The notes: generated by a model not told the origin, from the sequence alone. A stretch of 64,000 bases of DNA from Rossellomorea aquimaris (GCF_020172085.1 NZ_JAIVAT010000003.1:1116001-1180000); one strand, 5' to 3'; counted from the stretch's first letter, positions 1 through 10,250 are shown. A program made the numbers and translations.

Positions 1-593
1 CTATCGTCCCTAAGGAAGATGGCTTGTTCCATGCTCTTCGAAACCTGAGAAAGTCCATCGCAGATTCAGAAGGGGTTCCTCCATTCGTGATTTTTTCAGA
101 CAAGTCCTTACAGGATATGTGTATGAAAAAACCAAAAACATCAGAAGAATTTCTTCATGTCAGCGGAGTGGGGGAAAGCAAACTGGTACGATACGGAGAA
201 CTTTTCATTAATGAGATTTCAGCTTTTTTGGAAGAAAATCCACAGCATCAAGTGGAGATCCAAAAGCCTGAAACAACCTACAAGTCAAACAAGTCGGACA
301 CGGCTTCGTACCTGATCAGTTTTTCCTTATTCAAGGAACATAAAAAGATCAAGGACATTGCGAAAGAGAGGGGCATGAGCACGGCTACGATTGAAAATCA
401 TATCATCAGAACCTATCAGGAGGGCATGATGGATGATTGGAGTATTCTCTTTACAGAAGAAGAAGAAATCTTAATTGAAAAAGCCGTATCTAAGGTGGGG
501 ACAGGATTATTAAAGCCCATTAAAGAAGAACTTCCAAAAGAAATCAGCTATTTTCAAATTAAAGGCTATTTAGTCAAAGCAGGACAGAAGTAA
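1..593 (+). CDS. recQ: ATP-dependent DNA helicase RecQ, C-terminal part (gene cut by window start)
   Basis: The reading frame is open from base 3, so this is the 3' end of a gene that begins outside the window; the TTG at 24 is internal. The first 70 or so residues form an HRDC domain (nucleic-acid binding; VSGVGESK is the helix-hairpin-like turn). The last 95 form a winged/HTH domain typical of Bacillus-type RecQ tails, with KDIAKERGMSTATIENHI as the recognition helix region. RecQ unwinds DNA 3' to 5' in recombination and fork repair; the helicase core itself is not visible here. Family assignment rests on the HRDC plus HTH combination. A convergent terminator follows at once. Confidence 0.85.
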   Translation, partial: IVPKEDGLFHALRNLRKSIADSEGVPPFVIFSDKSLQDMCMKKPKTSEEFLHVSGVGESKLVRYGELFINEISAFLEENPQHQVEIQKPETTYKSNKSDTASYLISFSLFKEHKKIKDIAKERGMSTATIENHIIRTYQEGMMDDWSILFTEEEEILIEKAVSKVGTGLLKPIKEELPKEISYFQIKGYLVKAGQK

Positions 594-605
594 GAATTGA
601 AGATC

Positions 606-641
606 AAAAAAGAGGATGCCAGTCCGGGCATCCTCTTTTTT
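606..641. terminator. Bidirectional terminator between recQ and the ABC-F gene
   Basis: Stem AAAAGAGGATGCC / GGCATCCTCTTTT with a 6-nt loop. It has A-tract and T-tract on both sides, so it can end transcription from either direction. Confidence 0.9.
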
Positions 642-649
642 ATATTCCA

Positions 650-2272
<1,623 letters not shown>

Positions 2273-2432
2273 TCAATCTAAAAGATTATAACACGCAAGC
2301 AGGCCAAAAAGATAGAGTGGTTGGTGGAACCTTGATAATTTTACCGGGTGTTTACATTATTATAGAAGAAGTTTGGGAAGGTATATAAGGAGAGGTACTA
2401 GTTCTATTAAGAAGTGACGTTTTGTAGGAGAT

Positions 2433-2506
2433 GATTTTTGACTCACCTTTCAGCTATAGCTGAAAGGCGAGGGAAACTAAGGTTTCCCTCGAATGAGCCA
2501 AAAATC
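2433..2506. repeat. Nested palindromes forming a three-way-junction element
   Basis: A 13-bp outer stem (2433-2445 with 2494-2506, one mismatch that is a G-U pair on the minus-strand RNA) encloses two hairpins side by side. The first is a perfect 22-bp palindrome at 2446-2467. The second, at 2468-2491, has a 10-bp stem CGAGGGAAAC / GTTTCCCTCG around TAAG. The rest of the 348-bp gap between the ABC-F gene and the DUF1232 gene shows no ORF. There is no T-tract, so it is not an ordinary terminator. Confidence 0.75.
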
Positions 2507-2599
2507 GATGCTGAGTATGAACAATGACTTTTAAAGGGATACCTCATTCTTTTTGGTGTGCTATGATACTAAATAAAAACTCAGGACAGGTGATGAACA

Positions 2600-2878
2600 A
2601 TGATGAGGTTTTGGAAACGGGTGAGGTTTCTGTTTAATGTGAGAAAATCGGTTCCGTTTTTGGTTGATTTTTTCCGGTCCAGGGACGTTTCTTTTGTGAA
2701 GAAGGGATTAACGGTGGGATTGATGATCTTTTATTTCCTGCTGCCAATGGATGTGATTCCTGATGTGTTTTTTGTGTTGGGGATTGTCGATGATGTAGCG
2801 GTGTTTGCATTTATTCTTCAGTTCATTGTAAAAATGGCTCCAGAGGAGTTACAAAAGAGATATGAAATTACAAAATGA
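2600..2878 (+). CDS. DUF1232 (YkvA-like) small membrane protein
   Basis: 92 aa. The central segment LTVGLMIFYFLLPMDVIPD followed by a second hydrophobic stretch VVAVFAFILQFIV-like is the DUF1232 signature, in which the P-D-x-I-P-D turn between two helices is conserved. A basic N-terminus (KRVRF, RKSV) suggests inside orientation. ATG at 2600 is used with CAGGTGATG just upstream. The biochemical function of the family is unknown. It stands alone, and the downstream gap to the DUF4395 gene holds a weak hairpin with AACAGCC/GGCAGCTGTT-like pairing. Confidence 0.8.
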   Translation: MMRFWKRVRFLFNVRKSVPFLVDFFRSRDVSFVKKGLTVGLMIFYFLLPMDVIPDVFFVLGIVDDVAVFAFILQFIVKMAPEELQKRYEITK

Positions 2879-3019
2879 TTCCAAATGAGGATGTAAGATC
2901 ATGAAGGACCGGAAACAGCCAAAAAATGGGCAGCTGTTTTCGGTTTTTTCTTTTGATTTTTTTAGCTAAATCCCATACACTATAATTACACTAATTCCAA
3001 TAAGAAAGGTATGAATTAA

Positions 3020-3448
3020 ATGCGTACCTCAACACCCGTTTCTATACCGAGACCTTTAGTTCAATTAAATCAATGGTTCATCGTTTCAATAGTGGCCCTT
3101 TCATGGGTTTTTCAAATAGAACTCCTTATAATTCTGCCACTTTTGGTTGGTATGTCTGCTTTACTATTTAAATACAATCCCGTCATCAAGACTGGAAAGC
3201 TGTTCTTAAAGAAAGAACCTTCCGCTTATCAACAGGAAGATGCCGATCAACAGCAGTTTAATAATATCATTGCGGTAAGCTGCCTGGGGGCGGCAATCTT
3301 AAGTGCAGCTGCAGGCTGGAGCACGGCATACTATATCTTCTCAGGAATGGTCTTCATGGCTGCATCTGTTGCTCTTGCAGGTTTCTGCATTGGATGCTTC
3401 ATCAGATTTCAATGGAAAAGGTTCCAATACAAACGGTCTTTACAGTAG
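3020..3448 (+). CDS. DUF4395 family membrane protein
   Basis: 142 aa with about four hydrophobic segments (residues 18-50 as two helices, then 83-102 and 106-128). The N-terminal IPRPLVQLNQW and the internal DQQQFNNIIA motif match DUF4395 proteins as I know them. A basic C-terminal tail follows the last helix. Function unknown; in other Bacilli the family is often linked to thiol-redox or sulfur genes, but no such neighbour is adjacent here. Monocistronic, with AGAAAGGT eight bases before the ATG. Confidence 0.75.
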   Translation: MRTSTPVSIPRPLVQLNQWFIVSIVALSWVFQIELLIILPLLVGMSALLFKYNPVIKTGKLFLKKEPSAYQQEDADQQQFNNIIAVSCLGAAILSAAAGWSTAYYIFSGMVFMAASVALAGFCIGCFIRFQWKRFQYKRSLQ

Positions 3449-3512
3449 CCTATTGACAACAGATGGAAAACATCGTAAACTGTTCATGAATTTAAATAGT
3501 GTATACAAAGGG

Positions 3513-3658
3513 AGTATGTTATATGTTAGGTGTCGTTCTTAACTAACCGTGAAATGAATACGGACATTTTGTAGGCAATGGCTTTTACAACAAGCTATTG
3601 ATAAAGCTTATTTAGTGATGCCTTCAAAGTGTAGTTAAGAACAATGGTCATAGCATAC
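3513..3658. repeat. MITE-like inverted repeat, about 145 bp, non-coding
   Basis: Perfect 11-bp arms GTTCTTAACTA (3535-3545) and TAGTTAAGAAC (3632-3642) are flanked outward by a second imperfect arm pair (AGTATGTTAT at 3513; ATAGCATACT near 3650). An internal hairpin CAATGGCTT / AAGCTATTG lies inside. No ORF is present. Bipartite terminal repeats around a short non-coding core suggest a miniature transposable element or a decayed insertion-sequence end; no clear target duplication was found. Confidence 0.4.
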
Positions 3659-3674
3659 TTATTCCTTAATCAGG

Positions 3675-3706
3675 AGAGCTGTGTCTTTGTGCACAGCTCT
3701 TTTTTG
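3675..3706 (+). terminator. Intrinsic terminator upstream of the MutS2-like gene
   Basis: Stem AGAGCTGTG / CACAGCTCT, 8-nt loop, then TTTTTT. It lies 227 bp after the DUF4395 gene and 165 bp before the mutS2-like start, so it ends upstream transcription or acts as leader attenuator. Confidence 0.8.
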
Positions 3707-3814
3707 TGCACAAATCCGCAATCGGGAATCTTTTCGAAGGTAGTTTCGAAGAAAAATATCCCAATGCGCCTGCGCACGCTTGTAAGATGATGGAGTTGTA
3801 TACGAAAGATGGAA

Positions 3815-3850
3815 GGCCACAATGGACATTGTTCGTTGTGGTCTATTTTT
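3815..3850 (+). terminator. Second hairpin plus T-run just before the MutS2-like gene
   Basis: Stem GGCCACAA / TTGTGGTC (one G-U pair), 13-nt loop, then TATTTTT. It ends only 11 bases before the ribosome site of the next gene, a position suiting attenuation rather than simple insulation. Confidence 0.6.
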
Positions 3851-3870
3851 ATTATCTGGAGGAGATAAGA

Positions 3871-5802
3871 ATGAATGAAAAAACGTTTCAAACACTTGAA
3901 TTCAATTCAGTAAAAGAAGAACTGATGGGGTTTGCACTTACGGAAGAAGGAAAAAGAGAATTGTGGAACCTTCAGCCATCGACGAATATCCGCCAGGTCG
4001 AAATGCGACTGGATGAGGTGACAGAAGCCGTTCGCATCCTAAAGAAGAGTGCCAGCATACCGATCCATGCTCTAGACGGTGTAGAAAACATCATGGCGAA
4101 CCTGAATAAAGGAGTCCCGCTCAGACCAGATCAGCTAACAGGATTATATTATTTTCTAGATGCTTGTAAAAAACTCAAAAAATACATGGAGGATAAGCAG
4201 TGGCTTGCACCGCGAGTTTCATCATACGTATACTCTATTGAAGATATCCCGGATTTGGGTGAGGAGATCAACCGATGCATCCGGAATGGCAGAGTGGATG
4301 ATTATGCGAGTAAAGAATTATTGAGGATAAGAAAGCAGGTAGGAATCCAAGAAGATCGGTTAAAGGATAAAATACAATCGATCGTAAAATCTTCGAAATA
4401 CAAAACGTTCCTACAGGAATCAATTGTAAGCGAGCGAAACGGCAGATATGTCCTGCCCATCAAAAAGGAATTCAGAGGAAAAATGAAAGGTGCTGTATTG
4501 GATACTTCCGCCTCTGGTTCGACTCTATATATTGAACCGGAGGAACTGAGCACACAACAGGATCAGCTACTCCTTTATAAACTTGAAGAGGAACGTGAAG
4601 TCGAAAATATTCTATGGGCATTAACGGGCCTTGTTCAAGAATACGAATCACAAATTACCCTTGCGATAGAAACGATGGTCCATTACGATGTGTTGTTTGC
4701 AAAAGCTAAATATAGCCGTTCATATGATGGTGTAAAGGCAATCGTAAATGAAGATCACCGAATTCATTTACAGAATGCAATACATCCTCTGTTAGGGAAA
4801 AAGGCAGTCCCCCTATCCATCAAGATGGGAGAAGGATTTCATGCGTTGGTTATTACCGGTCCTAATACTGGAGGGAAAACCGTGACCATCAAAACGGTGG
4901 GCCTGCTCACCCTAATGACTCAATGCGGCCTTCACATCCCAGCAGCGGAAGGAAGTGAAATCAGCTTGTATCATCAAATCCTTCTAGATATAGGTGATGG
5001 CCAGAGTCTGCAGCAGAACTTAAGTACATTCAGTTCCCATATAAAAAATATAATCGATATCTTAAAGTATACAAACGATCGTTCACTGGTTCTATTGGAT
5101 GAACTCGGCTCCGGAACTGATCCTTTGGAAGGTATGGGACTCGCTACTGCGATTCTGAATCAATTATTTGATAAAGGGGCAACAATCCTTGCCACTACTC
5201 ATTACAGTGAAATCAAACATTTTGCAGAAGGACATGAAGGCTTTATGAATGGCAGTATGGAGTTTAATATCGAAACCCTTCAGCCTACGTATAAGCTCAT
5301 TGTCGGAAAAGGGGGAGAAAGCCAAGCGTTCTCCATTGCGTTGAAGCTTGGTATGCACCCTGAAATCATTGAAAGAGCCCACGAAATCACTTATAAGGAG
5401 AGTAAAACATACAGTTTGGGTAATATCGACTTCCACATGAAAAAGGAAATGGAGAAACAGGTCATTGTAAATAAACACAGTAAAAGGGTGTACAGGAAGA
5501 CCGTAAAAGAAAACCAGGGAATCACACTCTTTTCTAAAGGTGATAATGTAAAAATCTCCCCTGATGGAGAGTTTGGTATCGTATTCGATGGTCCTGATGA
5601 TAAAGGGAATTATACGGTTCAGGTGAGAGGGATGAAAAAAACCGTGAAACATAAACGACTAGAGCTTTATGTTTCAGCAAAGGAATTGTATCCGGAAGAC
5701 TATGACTTCGATATCATCTTTGAGAGCAAAGAAAATCGAAAAAAAGATAAGCTCATGGGAAAAAGATTTGTAGATGGTTTGACCATCAATCATGAAGAAT
5801 AA
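3871..5802 (+). CDS. MutS2-like DNA-binding ATPase lacking the Smr nuclease domain
   Basis: 643 aa from the ATG at 3871, chosen because GGAGGAGATAAGA precedes it; the frame is open further upstream but that stretch spans two terminator hairpins. The N-terminal two thirds match the MutS core and clamp (SASGSTLYIEPEEL). Walker A GPNTGGKT is at about 330-337 and Walker B VLLDELGSGTDP at about 406-418, followed by ATTHYSEIKHF. The C-terminus carries a KOW/SH3-like stretch (FSKGDNVKISP...GIVFDGP) but stops without the Smr domain of the usual 780-aa MutS2. Related proteins act in anti-recombination or in splitting collided ribosomes; without Smr, nuclease activity is unlikely. Cytoplasmic, single gene. 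Confidence 0.82.
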   Translation: MNEKTFQTLEFNSVKEELMGFALTEEGKRELWNLQPSTNIRQVEMRLDEVTEAVRILKKSASIPIHALDGVENIMANLNKGVPLRPDQLTGLYYFLDACKKLKKYMEDKQWLAPRVSSYVYSIEDIPDLGEEINRCIRNGRVDDYASKELLRIRKQVGIQEDRLKDKIQSIVKSSKYKTFLQESIVSERNGRYVLPIKKEFRGKMKGAVLDTSASGSTLYIEPEELSTQQDQLLLYKLEEEREVENILWALTGLVQEYESQITLAIETMVHYDVLFAKAKYSRSYDGVKAIVNEDHRIHLQNAIHPLLGKKAVPLSIKMGEGFHALVITGPNTGGKTVTIKTVGLLTLMTQCGLHIPAAEGSEISLYHQILLDIGDGQSLQQNLSTFSSHIKNIIDILKYTNDRSLVLLDELGSGTDPLEGMGLATAILNQLFDKGATILATTHYSEIKHFAEGHEGFMNGSMEFNIETLQPTYKLIVGKGGESQAFSIALKLGMHPEIIERAHEITYKESKTYSLGNIDFHMKKEMEKQVIVNKHSKRVYRKTVKENQGITLFSKGDNVKISPDGEFGIVFDGPDDKGNYTVQVRGMKKTVKHKRLELYVSAKELYPEDYDFDIIFESKENRKKDKLMGKRFVDGLTINHEE

Positions 5803-5807
5803 TTAGA

Positions 5808-5842
5808 AAAACGTACTTGGGAAGAGACCCAAGTACGTTTTT
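5808..5842. terminator. Bidirectional terminator between mutS2-like and ZIP genes
   Basis: Stem AAACGTACTTGGG / CCCAAGTACGTTT with a 6-nt loop and A/T tracts on both sides, serving two convergent genes. Confidence 0.9.
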
Positions 5843-5862
5843 ATTATATTTTTAAAATGAAA

Positions 5863-6591
5863 CTAAGACAAATGGGTGAAGATAAAAGAAAGTATGATGC
5901 CTAGGGAGGAAAGGAAACCAACGATGGGTCCACCTTCTTCAAATGCTTCAGGCATCATCGTGGAGGAGACCATGGCCAGTAATCCCCCTGCACCAAAAGC
6001 TCCGATCAAGTAGGAGGTGCTCTCAGGGGCATTCTGCAAAAATACGTATCCCAGTAAAGAACTGAGCGATGAAAGAATGACGACACTACCCCAAAGAGAA
6101 AGGATTTTCCTCGTACTGTACTGATCGAGCTTCAAACCGATACTACTTGATAAAGACTCAGGTAAATTACTGATAAAGATAGCAAGGATAAAAACCCATT
6201 GCATGGACTGGCTTTCGATAAAACTTACTCCAATAATGATGGATTCAGGAATGGCATCCATTATCGTACCGACATAGATGGCCAAACCTGAATGATTTTG
6301 AGGATTTTGCCTTGAGCGCTTCCTCTCGCTACCGCCTTTTTTAGAGATGTATAGTTCAAATAATGTAAAGATAAGTGCGCCTGCGAGAAACATCGAAATG
6401 AGGTACATCAAATTTGCGTTTCCTTCAGCCTCACTTAATAAATCAAAGGTAGCGGACCCGATGATCAGTCCCGTTCCTAACGCCATAATATACGCAACGA
6501 TCCTCTTTGGAATATGTAGGAAAATCCCCATAAAAGCGCCGATTAATAAAGATACACTCGCTGCACCTCCCCATAAAGCTGCCTGAAACAT
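5863..6591 (-). CDS. ZIP family divalent metal transporter
   Basis: 242 aa from the ATG at 6591, preferred over a GTG 21 codons upstream because AGGTGGTGG lies just ahead. About seven or eight hydrophobic helices separated by a short basic loop (KKGGSERKRSRQN, about residue 85-97). Helix 4-like motif DAIPESIIIG and helix 5-like NLPESLSSSIG contain the paired P-E-S metal-site motifs of the ZIP family (zinc, iron or manganese import). No metal-regulator site was recognised upstream. Substrate not determined. Confidence 0.8.
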   Translation of the reverse strand: MFQAALWGGAASVSLLIGAFMGIFLHIPKRIVAYIMALGTGLIIGSATFDLLSEAEGNANLMYLISMFLAGALIFTLFELYISKKGGSERKRSRQNPQNHSGLAIYVGTIMDAIPESIIIGVSFIESQSMQWVFILAIFISNLPESLSSSIGLKLDQYSTRKILSLWGSVVILSSLSSLLGYVFLQNAPESTSYLIGAFGAGGLLAMVSSTMMPEAFEEGGPIVGFLSSLGIILSFIFTHLS

Positions 6592-6726
6592 TTTTCCACC
6601 ACCTAATGTATCGTTTCTTTTGAGTTTTCCCTTAATATGTAATGAATTAAACACGTAATGAATCCTTGCATAGATTTAAAAAGGTATGGGGAAAGTAAGG
6701 GTGAATAAAATTTAGGAGGCATGACA

Positions 6727-7242
6727 ATGAAAAAGTACCTATTGATTTCCCTTATGGGTTTGATGTTCATGACTGTGGCTTCAGGCTGTGGTACGAGCAA
6801 TAACATGAACGAAGAAGGACAACAAATGAACAACCGTAATCTGGAAAGAGTGAACTACAAAAATGATCAGGCAAATCGGGATTATGTGAATGACGGGACT
6901 ATGAGAGAGAATTATTCTCTTGCCGAGAAAGAAGCCGATAAAGTGGCGGACCTTAAAGAAGTGAAAAGTGCTTACGTCCTGACAACCGATCAAAATGCAT
7001 ATGTTGCAGCCGTGCTTGAAGATAATATGAATGGAAACGTATCGAAGGAATTGGAAAAGAAAATCTCAGATCAAGTGAAAAAGGCAAATGGAAGTATTGA
7101 CAATGTGTACGTATCCACTAATCCTGATTTCATTGATCGTATGAGAGGCTATGCAGATAAAGCTAGAAATGGAGAACCGATTAAAGGATTCGGTGAGGAA
7201 ATAGCAGATATGGTGAAGAGAGTATTTCCAAATAGAGGATAA
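6727..7242 (+). CDS. YhcN/YlaJ family sporulation lipoprotein
   Basis: 171 aa. The start at 6727 gives seven bases from AGGAGG; the ATG at 6721 is only one base away. A lipoprotein signal peptide ends at lipobox VASGC, so the protein is anchored outside the membrane. An Asn/Gln/Met-rich linker is followed by a domain with ADKVADLKEVKSAYVLTTDQNAYVA-type residues typical of YhcN/YlaJ lipoproteins found in spore inner membranes. C-terminal FGEEIADMVKRVFPNRG. Function in germination or spore membrane is family knowledge; precise role unknown. Followed by an intrinsic terminator. Confidence 0.85.
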   Translation: MKKYLLISLMGLMFMTVASGCGTSNNMNEEGQQMNNRNLERVNYKNDQANRDYVNDGTMRENYSLAEKEADKVADLKEVKSAYVLTTDQNAYVAAVLEDNMNGNVSKELEKKISDQVKKANGSIDNVYVSTNPDFIDRMRGYADKARNGEPIKGFGEEIADMVKRVFPNRG

Positions 7243-7252
7243 TCAACAACCA

Positions 7253-7278
7253 AAGTCGAACTTAGTTCGGCTTTTTTT
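7253..7278 (+). terminator. Terminator after the YhcN-like gene
   Basis: Short stem AAGTCGAAC / GTTCGGCTT with 3-nt loop followed by a run of seven T. Confidence 0.8.
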
Positions 7279-7355
7279 ATTTGTCTGTAGGAAAAGGATG
7301 GTTTTTTCAGTATACTATTTAGAGAAACGAAATAAATGCGGAAGGGGAGGTAGAA

Positions 7356-8570
7356 ATGGCACAAGCATTGAGAAAGCCAGCTGTAAATCCTACTATTTAT
7401 GGTATTCTTCTAGCCATCAGTTCGGGTCATTTTATTAACGATACCCTTCAAGCAGTGGTGCCGGCCATGTTTCCAATCATTGAGGAATCATTGCAGCTAA
7501 GTTACACGCAAATTGGCTGGATTGCCTTTGCACTTAATATGACATCCTCTTTATTACAACCCATATTTGGTTATTATGCAGATATCCGATCAAGGCCATA
7601 TTTACTTCCTTTAGGAATGTTATCTAGTTTAATGGGATTGATAGGTTTTGCACTTTCCGGCCATTTTATTTGGATCATCGTATCTGTTTTATTTATAGGG
7701 TTTGGCTCAGCCATCTTTCATCCGGAAGGGTCACGAGTAGCCTATATGGCAGCGGGGAACCGCAGGGGGCTGGCGCAATCGATTTATCAGGTGGGAGGAA
7801 ATACCGGTCAATCGCTTGCCCCATTGATTACAGCGTTTATCTTCGTACCGTTTGGACAAGTGGGGGCGTTATGGTTCACAATTGTCGCCATCATAGGCGT
7901 GTTGGTGTTAGTTCGTGTATCAGCATGGTACTCTGAGCGTATCCGTTCGATTAATAAAATGAATCGCACAAAGAAATCTGATTGGAAGAAAACGTCGATT
8001 CACCCTAAAGTGAAATGGGCAATGGTATTCGTCGTTTTTCTTGTGTTTGCCAGATCTTGGTATGGTGCCGGTATTTCAAATTACTACCAGTTTTATCTGA
8101 TTGAAGATTATGGTCTTTCTATTAAAGAAGCACAGTCATACATATTCGTATTTATGTTCGCCGGGGTATTGGGGACATTTTTAGGGGGGCCATTGGCCGA
8201 TCGTTTCGGGAAAAGAAATATTATCTTTTTTTCCATGATTGGTGCCGCACCATTGACGCTGGCGTTACCTTATTTGTCATTGATCATGATTTATCCATTT
8301 ATTTTTTGTATAGGGCTTATTTTGTCGTCAAGTTTCAGTGTCATTGTCGTGTATGCCCAGGAACTTCTGCCGAGTAAGATTGGGATGGTGTCAGGCTTGA
8401 CCGTTGGATTGGCGTTCGGTATGGGAGCAGTTGGAGCCGTTCTATTTGGAGGACTTGCTGACCTATTCACCATACGGTTCGTGATGATCCTATGCAGCTT
8501 CCTTCCCCTGCTTGGAATGATGACATTCTTCCTTCCAACAGATGAAACCGTTCGAAGCTTTCATAAGTAA
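7356..8570 (+). CDS. fsr: MFS exporter of the fosmidomycin-resistance (Fsr) type
   Basis: 404 aa with about twelve membrane helices. The N-terminal GHFINDTLQAVVPAMFPI and the third-helix region GFGSAIFHPEGSRVAYMAAG are diagnostic for the Fsr branch of the major facilitator superfamily, proton-driven drug exporters. GGPLADRFGKRN in the middle is the MFS loop motif repeated at helix 8-9. ATG at 7356 follows GGAAGGGGAGG. It stands alone between a terminator and a non-coding repeat. Real substrate unknown; fosmidomycin export is inferred from the family. Confidence 0.85.
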   Translation: MAQALRKPAVNPTIYGILLAISSGHFINDTLQAVVPAMFPIIEESLQLSYTQIGWIAFALNMTSSLLQPIFGYYADIRSRPYLLPLGMLSSLMGLIGFALSGHFIWIIVSVLFIGFGSAIFHPEGSRVAYMAAGNRRGLAQSIYQVGGNTGQSLAPLITAFIFVPFGQVGALWFTIVAIIGVLVLVRVSAWYSERIRSINKMNRTKKSDWKKTSIHPKVKWAMVFVVFLVFARSWYGAGISNYYQFYLIEDYGLSIKEAQSYIFVFMFAGVLGTFLGGPLADRFGKRNIIFFSMIGAAPLTLALPYLSLIMIYPFIFCIGLILSSSFSVIVVYAQELLPSKIGMVSGLTVGLAFGMGAVGAVLFGGLADLFTIRFVMILCSFLPLLGMMTFFLPTDETVRSFHK

Positions 8571-8664
8571 TTATTAAAGCACTTACAGTGAAAATTGTTG
8601 ATTATAAAACAGCGTTTAATTCTCTACTGCTCTATTTTATTATAGTTAAAACGTTTCTTAGCAA

Positions 8665-8830
8665 GTTGATTCTCACTGCAGGTGCTCGACTCCTGCGGGA
8701 AACGCGTGAAAGTTGAGACCCCGCAGTGCAGAAGCACGAGGAGGCTTAACTCAGGCCCCGCGGAAAGCGAGCACCTCTCGCTGTAATCAACCACCGCTTG
8801 CTTCATTAATACAACAATGTTTACTAACAT
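8665..8830. repeat. Intergenic inverted-repeat element, copy A (full length)
   Basis: Ends GTTGATTCTCACTGCAGGTG and GAGCACC...TGTAATCAAC (8665-8791) fold back on each other around a GC-rich core containing further inverted pieces. The 3' flank ATGTTTAC (about 8818-8825) is shared with the two other copies. No ORF. It resembles palindromic intergenic repeats scattered in Bacillaceae genomes. Copies B (47806-47912) and C (55910-55967) are progressively shorter. Confidence 0.75.
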
Positions 8831-8834
8831 ACAA

Positions 8835-8884
8835 CAAAAAAGGGTTGATGCCGTGGAGGTTTCCAAAGGCATCAACCCTCTTTG
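8835..8884 (-). terminator. Terminator of the purine permease gene
   Basis: Stem AGGGTTGATGCC / GGCATCAACCCT; on the minus strand it is followed by TTTTTTG. It lies directly after the permease stop codon. Confidence 0.85.
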
Positions 8885-8898
8885 CATGAGGTTGATCG

Positions 8899-10191
8899 TT
8901 AAGAAAATGCAAAATAAAGAATGAATAATCCGCAAAGGATATACATGATGGGATGAACCTCTTTCCATTTCTTTAGTGAGATCATAGCAAATGGATAGAG
9001 AATGAAGCCTAAGGCAATCCCGGTTGCGACACTAAAGGTTAAAGGCATCATAATGATGGTTACGAAAGACGGAATGACAACTTCGAGTCGATTCCAATTG
9101 ATATGCCTTACTTCAGTAGCCATTAATGCTCCGACAATAATGAGTGCAGGTGCTGTCACCTCAGGTGTTATGACCGACAAAACTGGAGAGAAGAACAAGG
9201 CAATCGTGAAACAAATGGCAATCACCACCGATGTGAAACCTGTTCTTCCTCCAACCGCAACCCCAGCAGAAGATTCCACAAAAGATGCAGTCGTGGAGGT
9301 ACCGAATATCGCACCTGCCACTCCTGATGCTGAATCAGCGAGCAAGGCTCTACCTGCATTCGGAATTTGATTATCCTTCATGATTCCTGCCTGACTGGCA
9401 ACGGCAATCAATGCACCTGCTGTATCAAAGAATGCGACAAATAGGAAAGTAAAGATAACGGCCATAATTTCAAGTGTGAAAATATCGCCAAGATGTGTAA
9501 ATACAACTCCGAAAGTCGGTTCCAGACTAGGGACCTTCCCGATAACAGAGTGGGGCACATCAATTTTCCCGACGATCATACCGATGACAGTAGTTGCAAC
9601 CATCCCGTAGAATATGCCGCCTTTAATACCTTTGACTAACATCATCAACGTAATGATGAATCCGAATACGGCAAGCAGTGTGGCGGGAGATGATAGATCC
9701 CCAATCGAAACAAATGTTTCCGGATTAGAGACAACCAATCCGGCGTTTTTAAAACCAATGAAAGCGACAAAGAACCCTATCCCGCCTGCAATGGCGAATT
9801 TTAGATCCTGTGGGATGACGTTAATGATCTTTTCCCTGATTTTCATCACACTTAATATCATAAAGATGATTCCAGCGATGAATACTCCTGTCAGTGCTAT
9901 CTCCCAAGGAACTCCCATACCAATGCATACTGAAAAGGTAAAGAAAGAGTTCAGACCCATACTAGGGGCTATGCCTATTGGGAAGTTTGCAAGAATACCG
10001 ATTAAAAGGGACCCTACTATCGCAGATAGGGCGGTAGCTGTGAATAAGGCACCCTTATCCATTCCTGCCTGACTGAGAATGATGGGATTAACCACAAGGA
10101 TGTAGGCCATCGAAAGGAAGGTTGTCACTCCTGCTAATGTTTCTTTTCTATACGTTGTCCCTCTTTCCGCGAATTGAAAGAATGTTTTCAT
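8899..10191 (-). CDS. pbuG: NCS2/AzgA-type guanine-hypoxanthine permease
   Basis: 430 aa, about twelve to thirteen membrane helices. Motifs FLSMAYILVVNPIILS near the N-terminus, GIAPSMGLNSFF, FFDTAGALIAVASQAG and GTSTTASFVESSAGVAVGGRTG are those of the AzgA/PbuG branch of nucleobase:cation symporters. It imports hypoxanthine and guanine (possibly adenine). The gene is monocistronic and sits behind a purine riboswitch plus intrinsic terminator, so it should be shut off when guanine or hypoxanthine is plentiful. PbuO is an alternative name; the two paralogues cannot be told apart here. Confidence 0.88.
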   Translation of the reverse strand: MKTFFQFAERGTTYRKETLAGVTTFLSMAYILVVNPIILSQAGMDKGALFTATALSAIVGSLLIGILANFPIGIAPSMGLNSFFTFSVCIGMGVPWEIALTGVFIAGIIFMILSVMKIREKIINVIPQDLKFAIAGGIGFFVAFIGFKNAGLVVSNPETFVSIGDLSSPATLLAVFGFIITLMMLVKGIKGGIFYGMVATTVIGMIVGKIDVPHSVIGKVPSLEPTFGVVFTHLGDIFTLEIMAVIFTFLFVAFFDTAGALIAVASQAGIMKDNQIPNAGRALLADSASGVAGAIFGTSTTASFVESSAGVAVGGRTGFTSVVIAICFTIALFFSPVLSVITPEVTAPALIIVGALMATEVRHINWNRLEVVIPSFVTIIMMPLTFSVATGIALGFILYPFAMISLKKWKEVHPIMYILCGLFILYFAFS

Positions 10192-10212
10192 GCGTAACCC
10201 TCCTGGTAGATA

Positions 10213-10250
10213 AAATAAAAAAAACTCTGGTGAAAATCGACCAGAGTGTC
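10213..10250 (-). terminator. Riboswitch expression-platform terminator
   Basis: Minus-strand stem ACTCTGGT / ACCAGAGT followed by eight T, between the purine aptamer and the permease start. It is the regulated terminator of the riboswitch. Confidence 0.85.

Noticed and set aside
3706..3870. Upstream extension of the MutS2-like reading frame
   Set aside because: The frame is open but covers a terminator hairpin and lacks a ribosome site; the ATG at 3871 has GGAGGAGATAAGA.
5164..5652. 162-codon minus-strand ORF inside the MutS2-like gene
   Set aside because: Shadow of a well-supported gene, no ribosome site, no domain.
8665..8830. Repeat copy A as an insertion sequence
   Set aside because: No transposase and no target duplication; it is a short palindromic intergenic repeat.
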